Below, piece after piece: positions 1-4,771 of a DNA stretch of 6,016 nucleotides. Each line of letters starts with the position of its first letter. Position 1 is the first letter of the stretch. The notes under the pieces were generated by a model. The model made no database searches. It was not told the DNA's origin and worked only from the letters and a program-made list of their open reading frames with translations. Made by a program: the position numbers and the translations under genes. This stretch comes from Chloroflexota bacterium (GTDB lineage Bacteria > Chloroflexota > Anaerolineae > Anaerolineales > Anaerolineaceae), in NCBI GenBank assembly GCA_011053085.1, contig DSBE01000353.1:1-6016 (forward strand). The letters run 5' to 3'.

Positions 1-1092
1 ATCGGTCATGCCGATCTCTTCGCCGTAATAGGTAGTGGGGGTGCCGCGCAGGGTCAGCAGCAGCATGTTGGCGACACGCGCCTGTTCACGCCCGATACGG
101 CTGGCGACGCGGTGCTGGTCGTGGTTGCCCAGCACCCAGTTGGGCTGCGCGCCTTGCGGCAGGGCGGCCTCGTAAGCATCCACTGCCTTGCGCACCGTGT
201 CTGCCTGCCAGGGGGTCAGGATTAATTTCATGTTGTAAGGAGTATGGCATTCGTCGTTGTTACCGTAATATTGCATCAGTTGTTCATCCGGCAGGTAGAT
301 CTCGCCGACCATGAAACGCTCCGGGTAGCGATCAAGCACCGCGCGGAATTCTTTGATCAGCCCATGCACTTCGGGCAGGTCAGCGGTGTATTTGGGCAGG
401 GTGGAATTGTGCGGGTTCACGCCATCCCACGCCGGGTTGGGCGGGTTGTCGCGCAAGGCGGGGTCTTTCATCATCAACCAGATCACATCCACACGGAAAC
501 CGTCCACGCCCTTGCGCATCCAGAAATCAAGTACTTCCAGCATGGCCTGTTTGACCGCAGGGTTGCGATAATTGAGCTCAGGCTGCTCAGGCACAAACTG
601 GTGCAGGTAGTATTGGCCGGTCTTCTCGTCAAAGGTCCAGGCTGGCCCGCCGAAGAAACTGAGCCAGTTGTTGGGCGGGCTGCCATCCGGTTTGGGGTCC
701 GCCCAGATATACCAGTCGCGCTTGGGGTTGTCGCGGCTGCTGCGGCTTTCCTTGAACCAGGCATGCTGATCCGAGCTGTGGTTGGGCACCAGGTCAATGA
801 TGACCTTCAAGCCGCGCTTGTGGGCGTCTTCCAGCAGGGCGTCAAAGGCATGCATGCCGCCGAACATAGGGTTGATGTCAATGTAATCGGAAACGTCGTA
901 GCCGAAGTCTTTCATCGGCGAAGGATAGATGGGCGAAAACCAGATCGCGTCAATGCCCAGATTCACCAGATAGTCAAGGCGTTCACGCACACCCCACAGG
1001 TCACCGATGCCGTTGCCGGTGCGGTCTTGAAAAGAACGCGGATAGATTTGATAAATGATGCCCTTCTGCCACCAGAGCGCTGGTTTCGTCAT
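1..1092 (-). CDS. GH13 alpha-glucosidase / oligo-1,6-glucosidase-like, 5' part only
   Basis: This reverse-strand gene begins at ATG 1092-1090 and stays open to the left edge, giving 364 residues of a protein family usually about 530-560 long, so the C-terminal part is missing. It starts MTKPALWWQKGIIYQIYPRS, the classic opening of GH13 exo-glucosidases. Visible (beta/alpha)8-barrel motifs are DLVPNHSS (100-107), QPELNY (170-175), GFRVDV with predicted nucleophile D202, VGEIYLP with acid/base E264, and GNHDQHR with transition-state stabiliser D325, so the catalytic triad is complete. The family cleaves non-reducing-end glucose from malto- or isomalto-oligosaccharides. Val203, right after the nucleophile, is the residue that in studied members goes with alpha-1,6 specificity, while Ala/Thr goes with alpha-1,4; this is a hint, not proof. 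No signal peptide is seen, suggesting a cytoplasmic enzyme. The start has GGAGG ten bases upstream (1103-1107). Family is near certain, exact substrate unsure. Confidence 0.93.
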   Translation of the reverse strand, partial: MTKPALWWQKGIIYQIYPRSFQDRTGNGIGDLWGVRERLDYLVNLGIDAIWFSPIYPSPMKDFGYDVSDYIDINPMFGGMHAFDALLEDAHKRGLKVIIDLVPNHSSDQHAWFKESRSSRDNPKRDWYIWADPKPDGSPPNNWLSFFGGPAWTFDEKTGQYYLHQFVPEQPELNYRNPAVKQAMLEVLDFWMRKGVDGFRVDVIWLMMKDPALRDNPPNPAWDGVNPHNSTLPKYTADLPEVHGLIKEFRAVLDRYPERFMVGEIYLPDEQLMQYYGNNDECHTPYNMKLILTPWQADTVRKAVDAYEAALPQGAQPNWVLGNHDQHRVASRIGREQARVANMLLLTLRGTPTTYYGEEIGMTD

Positions 1093-1097
1093 GTTTA

Positions 1098-1107
1098 GAG
1101 GTCCTCC
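1098..1107 (-). promoter_or_regulatory. Ribosome binding site of the glucosidase, within a small palindrome
   Basis: Read on the reverse strand this is GGAGGACCTC, ending five bases before ATG 1092. GGAGG is a strong Shine-Dalgarno sequence and fixes the start. GAGG-A-CCTC is an interrupted palindrome, so the site is followed at once by its own complement. The identical ten bases precede the flavin reductase at 4247. Confidence 0.8.
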
Positions 1108-1157
1108 AAAGCGGTCGTAGTCCGCAGTTAGTAAAGCAAAAAATTGATAGCAGTATG

Positions 1158-1186
1158 ATTATAAGGGGCTGGCGGCGAACTGACAG
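1158..1186 (-). promoter_or_regulatory. Likely promoter of the glucosidase gene
   Basis: On the reverse strand CTGTCA (1186-1181, 4 of 6 to TTGACA) is followed after 17 bases by a perfect TATAAT (1163-1158). Transcription would start near 1151, leaving a leader of about 58 bases. That leader holds a small hairpin-capable GCGG/CCGC pair (1111-1114 with 1122-1125) just upstream of the ribosome binding site. No recognised sugar-repressor operator was seen. Confidence 0.55.
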
Positions 1187-1280
1187 GTAACAGGTTTCCA
1201 GATTTGCGTGGCGGAATGTCAATTAATGGGGAAAAAAGCAGGGGCGGGGGGTTCAACAAAGAACAATGTCGATTTGACGC

Positions 1281-1309
1281 TTGACAAAAGATGCAGAAAT
1301 GGCTATTAT
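1281..1309 (+). promoter_or_regulatory. Near-consensus sigma-70-type promoter of the LuxR-type gene
   Basis: TTGACA (1281-1286), a 17-base spacer and TATTAT (1304-1309) form an almost ideal housekeeping promoter. The start would lie near 1316, giving a leader of about 69 bases before ATG 1385. The -35 is preceded by another TTGAC (1274-1278). The -10 overlaps an inverted repeat, so this strong promoter is probably held in check by a repressor. Confidence 0.82.
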
Positions 1310-1328
1310 TAGAACATATTTTCTAATA
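1307..1328. promoter_or_regulatory. Inverted-repeat operator candidate over the -10 and transcription start
   Basis: TATTAGAA (1307-1314) and TTCTAATA (1321-1328) are perfect 8-base complements around a 6-base AT-rich centre. Repeat centres are 14 bases apart, more than one helical turn, fitting a dimeric protein. The left arm overlaps the -10 box and lies mostly upstream of the predicted start, so it would not be transcribed whole; this favours a DNA operator over an RNA hairpin. The regulator is unknown; the LuxR-type product itself is one candidate. Confidence 0.65.
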
Positions 1329-1384
1329 TGGGTGATGCACCCCTTACCGCTGTGATTTGTTGATGGAAACAGGAGGAAACTGCC

Positions 1385-1819
1385 ATGACACAGGTGATTT
1401 TGCTGGAAGACGAAAAGAAGATGACCATCTTTAACCTGGCGCAGAGCGCAGGCTCGATCGCGCAGGCGCTGGAATCAGGCGACTGGCGCCCGCCCGAAGG
1501 TGTGGCGCAACGGCTCGACCTGGCGGATATGTGCCTGCTGGAAATGCCCAATTTTCTGGTGGTGCTGCCCAAAGACTACCACTGGAAGGTGCAGCCGCTG
1601 CATGGTGAAGGCGACGAGCCCGCGCTCAGCCCGCGCCAGCGTGAGGTGCTGCAGGCGCTGGCAGAAGGCTTCACCACCAAGCAGATCGCCTACCGGCTGG
1701 GCATCAGCCAGCGCACGGTGATGGCGCACATCCAGGCCACCAAGGAGCGCTTTGGCACCTACACGCGCGCCCAGACCGTCAGCCGCGCGCAGTCGCTGGG
1801 CTTGATCCAGACACAGTGA
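1385..1819 (+). CDS. Small LuxR/GerE-type HTH transcriptional regulator, no receiver domain
   Basis: This 144-residue cytoplasmic protein has a C-terminal LuxR/GerE helix-turn-helix at about 81-141. Its landmarks are LSPRQREVL (81-89), the LAEG turn (92-95), the scaffold helix TKQIAYRLGIS (98-108) and the recognition helix around TVMAHIQATKERF (111-123). The first 80 residues have no phospho-acceptor receiver pattern, no PAS or autoinducer-domain pattern I recognise, and no membrane segment; what they sense is unknown. ATG 1385 is chosen because AGGAGG (1371-1376) sits eight bases upstream. It stands alone, divergent from the glucosidase and convergent with the peroxiredoxin, behind a near-consensus promoter with an overlapping inverted repeat, suggesting tight control or autoregulation. 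The DNA-binding class is secure; the regulon is unknown, though the divergent glucosidase is a natural candidate target. Confidence 0.9.
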   Translation: MTQVILLEDEKKMTIFNLAQSAGSIAQALESGDWRPPEGVAQRLDLADMCLLEMPNFLVVLPKDYHWKVQPLHGEGDEPALSPRQREVLQALAEGFTTKQIAYRLGISQRTVMAHIQATKERFGTYTRAQTVSRAQSLGLIQTQ

Positions 1820-1828
1820 GCGGAAAGA

Positions 1829-1943
1829 CGGGTTTATGCCGAAACCCGGTTTATGCAAACGTACTTGTTTGTAAACCGAGTTTCTGGGCCTCGAACAAGA
1901 AACCCGGTTACCCACCGCTGCGCGCTGGAAGAAACCGGGTTTT
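1829..1943. repeat. Cluster of degenerate AGAAACCSGGTTTCT-type palindromic repeats, possible bidirectional terminator
   Basis: The gap between two convergent genes holds about five related AAACC(C/G)GGTTT-like segments: CGGGTTT (1829-1835), GAAACCCGGTTT (1841-1852), AAACCGAGTTTCT (1873-1885), AGAAACCCGGTT (1898-1909) and AGAAACCGGGTTTT (1930-1943). They pair as inverted repeats: 1829-1835 with 1842-1848 (7 of 7, 6-base loop), 1874-1885 with 1898-1909 (11 of 12, 12-base loop), or 1900-1909 with 1933-1942 (10 of 10, 23-base loop). Alternative pairings are thus possible. T-rich stretches after the stems are short, so a terminator role for either gene is plausible but not classic. It may instead be a dispersed intergenic repeat family. 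Confidence 0.75.
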
Positions 1944-1968
1944 GAGAATTCGGTTGCGATGCTGATTC

Positions 1969-2625
1969 TTACTTCTTCAACGGTTTGTGGCAGAACCACC
2001 AGTCGTAGCATTCGAGGCTTTCGTCCTTCAGACGGGCGGCGGCGGTCTTCATGTCCTTGGCAGGCGAAACAATGATGCGGTCGCCGATCAATTCGTTGTG
2101 CGGCCAGCTGGCGGGCACAGCACCCTGAGTTTCAGAAACCTGCAGCGCTTTCACCGCGCGCACGATCTCGTCCATGTTGCGGCCGATTTCCTGCGGATAG
2201 TACATGATCAGGCGCACATTGCCTTTGGGGTCCATGATGAACACGGCGCGCACGGTGTTGGTGCCTTTGCCGGGATGCAGCATGCCCAGTTTGTTGGCGA
2301 TGCTGTCATTGGCGGCGATCACGGGGAATTCGATATCAATATCGAGGGCTTCTTTGATCCACTGCACCCATTTGATATGGGAGAAGATCTGGTCCACGGA
2401 CATACCCACCAGGGCGGTGTCGAGGGCTTTGAACTCTTCCATACGATTCTGGAAACCGACGAACTCGGTGGTGCAGACGGGGGTGAAGTCAGCGGGATGG
2501 CTGAAGAGCACCCACCATTGGCCTTTGAAATCCTTGGGCAGGGTCATCTCGCCGTGCGTGGTTTGCACGGTCATCTCGGGGAATTCATCTCCTAACAGCG
2601 GCATGTGAAATTTTTGGTCTTCCAT
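1969..2625 (-). CDS. Peroxiredoxin, Prx6 / archaeal thioredoxin-peroxidase type
   Basis: This 218-residue cytoplasmic thiol peroxidase reduces hydrogen peroxide and organic peroxides. The active-site signature [15 protein letters not shown] gives P44, T48 and peroxidatic C51 of the PxxxTxxC motif; R126 in NTVRAVFI is the usual supporting arginine. After the AhpC/TSA fold (about 5-140) comes the long C-terminal arm typical of Prx6-like enzymes, with [16 protein letters not shown] (171-186) and [12 protein letters not shown] (201-212). C206 and C212 sit where the archaeal Aeropyrum pernix enzyme has its two extra cysteines (C207 and C213), so disulfide-based recycling instead of a pure 1-Cys mechanism is likely. 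ATG 2625 is supported by AAAGGAAC about seven bases upstream. It follows perR by 64 bases with no clear promoter of its own between, suggesting a perR-prx operon under the PerR box at 3153-3167. Length and motifs look intact. Confidence 0.95.
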   Translation of the reverse strand: MEDQKFHMPLLGDEFPEMTVQTTHGEMTLPKDFKGQWWVLFSHPADFTPVCTTEFVGFQNRMEEFKALDTALVGMSVDQIFSHIKWVQWIKEALDIDIEFPVIAANDSIANKLGMLHPGKGTNTVRAVFIMDPKGNVRLIMYYPQEIGRNMDEIVRAVKALQVSETQGAVPASWPHNELIGDRIIVSPAKDMKTAAARLKDESLECYDWWFCHKPLKK

Positions 2626-2689
2626 TACTTAGTTCCTTTCAGATTGGTTTTTATTATTGGTTAATTAAATTTTATTGAGTTTTAACAAA

Positions 2690-3133
2690 TCAGGGCAAAA
2701 TTGTAGGCGGTTCATCACCTGATTCCCCCTGACATTCCAAACAATAGCCATAATAGGTGGTCTGTTCGCGCACAATTTGAAATCCGGCATGTTGAGATTG
2801 CGCCAGCGGTTCATGCTGATGGGGCTCAATATCAAAAATCCGTCCGCAGCCCAGGCAATAGAGATGGTCATGCGCGGCTGTGATGGGATCAAAGCGGGCT
2901 GATTCTTCCCCAAACGTGTCCAGCACATCCACCAGGCCGAGTTCCTTGAGGCGGTTGAGCGTATTATATACGGTTGCCAATGAGGTATCGGGCATCTTGT
3001 GGCGCAAGGCTTCATAGATATCCTCAGCTTTGGGATGCTGCTTGCTGGCGAACAGGATATTGAGAATTTCCCTGCGCTGCGGGGTGATGCGGCATCCGTT
3101 TTCTCTGAGTTGGGTGAGGATTTCTTCCATCAT
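2690..3133 (-). CDS. perR: Fur-family peroxide-responsive repressor, PerR-like
   Basis: This 147-residue cytoplasmic metalloregulator has an N-terminal winged helix (ITPQRREIL at 16-24; TSLATVYNTLNRLKELGLV at 50-68) and a C-terminal metal/dimer domain. Residues matching the Bacillus PerR regulatory metal site are all present: H33, D82, H88, H90 and D101. D82, in ARFD, is the PerR-type aspartate where ferric-uptake Fur normally has glutamate. The structural zinc site is C93/C96 (CLGC) and C131/C134 (CLEC). PerR proteins bind DNA with Fe or Mn and lose binding when peroxide oxidises the iron-site histidines. The gene lies just upstream of a peroxiredoxin on the same strand, and its own promoter overlaps a PerR-box match, implying autorepression and peroxide induction of both. 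ATG 3133 is followed at once by a second ATG (3130); the ribosome site is weak (GAAAG). Zur or Fur is possible but less likely. Confidence 0.88.
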   Translation of the reverse strand: MMEEILTQLRENGCRITPQRREILNILFASKQHPKAEDIYEALRHKMPDTSLATVYNTLNRLKELGLVDVLDTFGEESARFDPITAAHDHLYCLGCGRIFDIEPHQHEPLAQSQHAGFQIVREQTTYYGYCLECQGESGDEPPTILP

Positions 3134-3152
3134 TGTTAGAATCTTTCTTATT

Positions 3153-3167
3153 TTATAATTATTCTAA
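3153..3167. promoter_or_regulatory. PerR box (7-1-7 operator)
   Basis: TTATAATTATTCTAA matches the established PerR consensus TTATAATNATTATAA at 13 of its 14 defined bases. It covers the -10 box (3161-3166) and predicted start of the perR promoter, the usual place for repression. A further TTAGAAT half-site lies at 3136-3142, just before the perR start codon, and is a perfect complement of ATTCTAA (3161-3167), so a second, weaker contact is possible. Confidence 0.82.
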
Positions 3168-3189
3168 ATAAAAATAGAAAGTTTGTCAA
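3161..3189 (-). promoter_or_regulatory. Promoter of perR-peroxiredoxin
   Basis: On the reverse strand a perfect TTGACA (3189-3184) is followed after 17 bases by TAGAAT (3166-3161, 5 of 6 to TATAAT). Transcription would start near 3154, leaving a leader of only about 20 bases. The -10 is embedded in the PerR box. The nucleoside hydrolase reads away in the other direction, with its start codon about 100 bases off. Confidence 0.8.
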
Positions 3190-3219
3190 TCCCCCTGCGA
3201 TATGTATTAACAAAAGTCT

Positions 3220-3225
3220 TATAAT
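3220..3225 (+). promoter_or_regulatory. Possible -10 box of the nucleoside hydrolase gene
   Basis: A perfect TATAAT lies 32 bases before ATG 3258. No good -35 is found 16-18 bases upstream (the region reads GCGATA), so this is a weak or activator-dependent promoter candidate based on one hexamer. Confidence 0.4.
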
Positions 3226-3245
3226 CAACACATCCCAACACCCCA

Positions 3246-3256
3246 AGGAGCCTCCT
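3246..3256 (+). promoter_or_regulatory. Ribosome binding site of the nucleoside hydrolase, within a palindrome
   Basis: AGGAG-C-CTCCT is an 11-base interrupted palindrome ending one base before ATG 3258. AGGAG, seven bases from the ATG, is a good Shine-Dalgarno site and fixes the start; the second half, CCTCCT, equals the anti-Shine-Dalgarno core at the 3' end of 16S rRNA. The same design appears at two other genes in the window. Confidence 0.75.
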
Positions 3257-3257
3257 C

Positions 3258-4184
3258 ATGACGATATACCCTGAACTATCTGACGCCTTCATCACCGAGC
3301 GCCTGACGCATCCACGCAGCGGGCCGCTGCCGGTGATTCTCGATACCGACACCGCCAACGAACTCGATGACCAGTTTGCCCTCGCCTGGGCGGTGCTTTC
3401 CAAAGATTCCCTCAATCTACAAGCCGTGCATGTCGCCCCCTTCTTCAACGAGAAATCGACCTCCCCCGCCGACGGACAGCGCAAGAGCTTTGACGAAGCC
3501 ACAGCCGTGCTGGCAGCCCTCGGTGAAAACAGCCTCCCGGTGCGGGCAGGTTCGGAAGCATACCTGCCCGACAAAGCCACCCCGGTGGAAAGCCCCGCCG
3601 CACGTGACCTGATCGAGCGCGCCATGCAGCATGACCCCGACGGACCGCCGCTGTATGTCGCCACCATCGGCTGCCTGACCAACCCCGCTTCCGCCATCCT
3701 GCTGGAACCCGAAATCATCAAACGTATCGTGATCGTAATGCTGGCAGGGCAGGATTTTGAATGGCCGACCGCGCGCGAATTCAACCTGCAGCAAGACATC
3801 CCCGCCATGCAGGTGATCTTCGAGAGCGGCGTTCCGCTGGTGCACATTTCCGCCGTGCGTCAGGCGCTCACGCTGGGGTTGACCTATCCTGAAGTCAAGG
3901 AATACGTGAAAGGCTGCGGCACGATCGGCGATCTGCTGGCAGACCGTTATGAGCAACAAAGCAACCTGACCCCCGGTTACCGCCGCCCGATCTGGGACCT
4001 TTCTGCCATCGCCTGGCTGATCAACCCCGACTGGGCGGTTTCCACGCTGCGTCCGCGCCCCCGGTTGACCGAGGAGGGTTACTGGTCGCAGGATTTCTTC
4101 GGCAAACCCGTGCGCCAGGTGGTGCAACTGGACGTATCAGGCATTTTCATGGACCTGTTTGCCAGGCTGGCTGAACTGCGGTAA
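3258..4184 (+). CDS. Nucleoside hydrolase family protein, DTD-x5-DD variant
   Basis: This 308-residue protein belongs to the IUNH-type N-ribohydrolases, which use a calcium-held water to split nucleosides into base and ribose. The N-terminal metal motif reads DTDTANELDD (D29, D31, D37, D38), with five residues between DTD and DD where classic enzymes (DTDPGxDD) have three. Other family marks are TIGCLTNPASAI (136-147; T141 at the calcium-ligand position), REFNLQQD (173-180; E174 and N176 as ribose-contact residues) and IWDLSAIAW (245-253; D247 as calcium ligand). Before D247 the proton-donor histidine of the Crithidia enzyme (H241) is replaced by W246, so leaving-group activation must differ and the substrate may not be a purine nucleoside. 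No signal peptide is seen; the protein is likely cytoplasmic. It diverges from perR and lies 62 bases before the flavin reductase on the same strand. Superfamily is sure; substrate is unknown. Confidence 0.88.
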   Translation: MTIYPELSDAFITERLTHPRSGPLPVILDTDTANELDDQFALAWAVLSKDSLNLQAVHVAPFFNEKSTSPADGQRKSFDEATAVLAALGENSLPVRAGSEAYLPDKATPVESPAARDLIERAMQHDPDGPPLYVATIGCLTNPASAILLEPEIIKRIVIVMLAGQDFEWPTAREFNLQQDIPAMQVIFESGVPLVHISAVRQALTLGLTYPEVKEYVKGCGTIGDLLADRYEQQSNLTPGYRRPIWDLSAIAWLINPDWAVSTLRPRPRLTEEGYWSQDFFGKPVRQVVQLDVSGIFMDLFARLAELR

Positions 4185-4210
4185 GCGTTACTCTTGCTGG
4201 CGGGTGCTGA

Positions 4211-4216
4211 TATAAT
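4211..4216 (+). promoter_or_regulatory. Possible -10 box before the flavin reductase gene
   Basis: A perfect TATAAT lies 30 bases before ATG 4247, in the 62-base gap after the nucleoside hydrolase. The matching -35 position (4188-4193, TTACTC) is poor. It may start a separate transcript for the three downstream genes, or they may be read through from 3258. Confidence 0.4.
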
Positions 4217-4236
4217 CAAATCATCTGACCAAACAC

Positions 4237-4246
4237 GGAGGACCTC
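4237..4246 (+). promoter_or_regulatory. Ribosome binding site of the flavin reductase, within a palindrome
   Basis: GGAGGACCTC directly abuts ATG 4247. GGAGG sits five bases from the start, and GAGG-A-CCTC is an interrupted palindrome. The ten bases equal those upstream of the glucosidase at the left end of the window. Confidence 0.75.
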
Positions 4247-4771
4247 ATGAAATTATCACCCATCCAACCATTCGACTTCACGGCAAAGCCCTTTGAATTA
4301 TGGGAAAAAACCTGGTTCCTGCTGACCGCCGGAGACTTTGCCAGCGGCAAGTATAACGCCATGACCGTGGCATGGGGCGGGTTGGGCATCATGTGGGGCA
4401 AACCGGTGGCACAGGTGGTGGTGCGTCCCACCCGTCACACCTATGGCTTCACCAATGACTATCCCACCTTCACCCTGACCGCTTATGACAGCCAATACAA
4501 GAAGGCGTTGGGGTTGCTGGGCACCAGGTCGGGGCGCGACGGCGACAAGATCGCTGAATCAGGCCTGACCCCACAAGCCGCCAAAGTGGTGGCGGCGCCT
4601 ACCTTCGCGCAAGCCAAACTGAGTATCGAGTGCAGAAAGATCTACTGGCAGGATATGGATCCTACCAATTTCCTCGACCCAACCATCGAAAGCAGTTACG
4701 AGAATAACGATTACCACCGCTTCTACCTGGGCGAAATCTTACATATCCTCGGCACTGAGGAATACCGGTGA
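4247..4771 (+). CDS. Flavin reductase-like FMN-binding split-barrel protein
   Basis: This 174-residue cytoplasmic protein resembles the flavin reductase / flavoredoxin family, small FMN-binding split barrels that pass electrons from NAD(P)H or another donor to flavin. The diagnostic region is YNAMTVAWGGLGIMWGKPVAQVVVRPTRHTY (37-67), covering the flavin-phosphate loop and the following strand, then FTLTAYDSQYKKALGLLGTRSGRDGDKI (75-102), matching the family's 'fxvn...a...g..SGrd.dK' pattern. Lengths and order agree with the family. ATG 4247 follows a strong GGAGG. Its stop overlaps the next start as GTGA (4768-4771), which implies translational coupling to the lamin-tail protein. No partner monooxygenase is adjacent, so the physiological acceptor cannot be named; it may be a stand-alone flavoprotein. 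The C-terminal part, rich in D/N/Y/E (145-174), is less recognisable. Confidence 0.87.
   Translation: MKLSPIQPFDFTAKPFELWEKTWFLLTAGDFASGKYNAMTVAWGGLGIMWGKPVAQVVVRPTRHTYGFTNDYPTFTLTAYDSQYKKALGLLGTRSGRDGDKIAESGLTPQAAKVVAAPTFAQAKLSIECRKIYWQDMDPTNFLDPTIESSYENNDYHRFYLGEILHILGTEEYR

Larger units (their letters stand above)
1093..1384. other. Divergent intergenic region
   Basis: These 292 bases separate the divergent glucosidase and LuxR-type genes. They hold the leftward promoter (1158-1186), the rightward promoter and inverted repeat (1281-1328) and both ribosome sites. The stretch 1187-1265 is G-rich (runs at 1228-1231, 1241-1244 and 1246-1251) and shows no gene or recognised motif. Confidence 0.8.

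Noticed and set aside
244..1098. Long forward open frame of 284 codons
   Set aside because: It is fully antisense to the GH13 gene, whose reverse-strand translation has complete family motifs; the forward product has no recognisable domain and arises from GC-rich codon bias.
1228..1251. G-quadruplex from the G-runs in the divergent intergenic region
   Set aside because: Only three separated G-runs with loops of nine and one bases; a fourth tract needs splitting one run with no loop.
1307..1328. PerR box at the LuxR-type promoter, because the half-sites TTAGAA/TTCTAA resemble those before perR
   Set aside because: The half-sites are separated by six bases, against three between the corresponding hexamers of the real box at 3153-3167, so the geometry is wrong for a 7-1-7 operator.
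1829..1943. CRISPR array
   Set aside because: Repeat copies are short, diverged, irregularly spaced and in both orientations, with no uniform spacers and no cas gene.
1475..2011. Reverse open frame of 178 codons over the LuxR-type gene and the repeat gap
   Set aside because: It is antisense to the clear HTH coding sequence, crosses the repeat cluster and runs into the peroxiredoxin gene; no domain is recognisable.
1987..2595. Forward open frame of 202 codons antisense to the peroxiredoxin
   Set aside because: The reverse frame encodes an intact peroxiredoxin with catalytic motif; the forward one has no family resemblance.
3134..3257. Riboswitch or small RNA between perR and the nucleoside hydrolase
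   Set aside because: The gap is short, AT-rich on one side, and explained by the two divergent promoters and the operator; no conserved aptamer-like structure seen.
3417..4127. Reverse open frame of 236 codons over the nucleoside hydrolase
   Set aside because: Shadow of a GC-rich gene; the forward strand carries the conserved metal and ribose motifs and a ribosome site.
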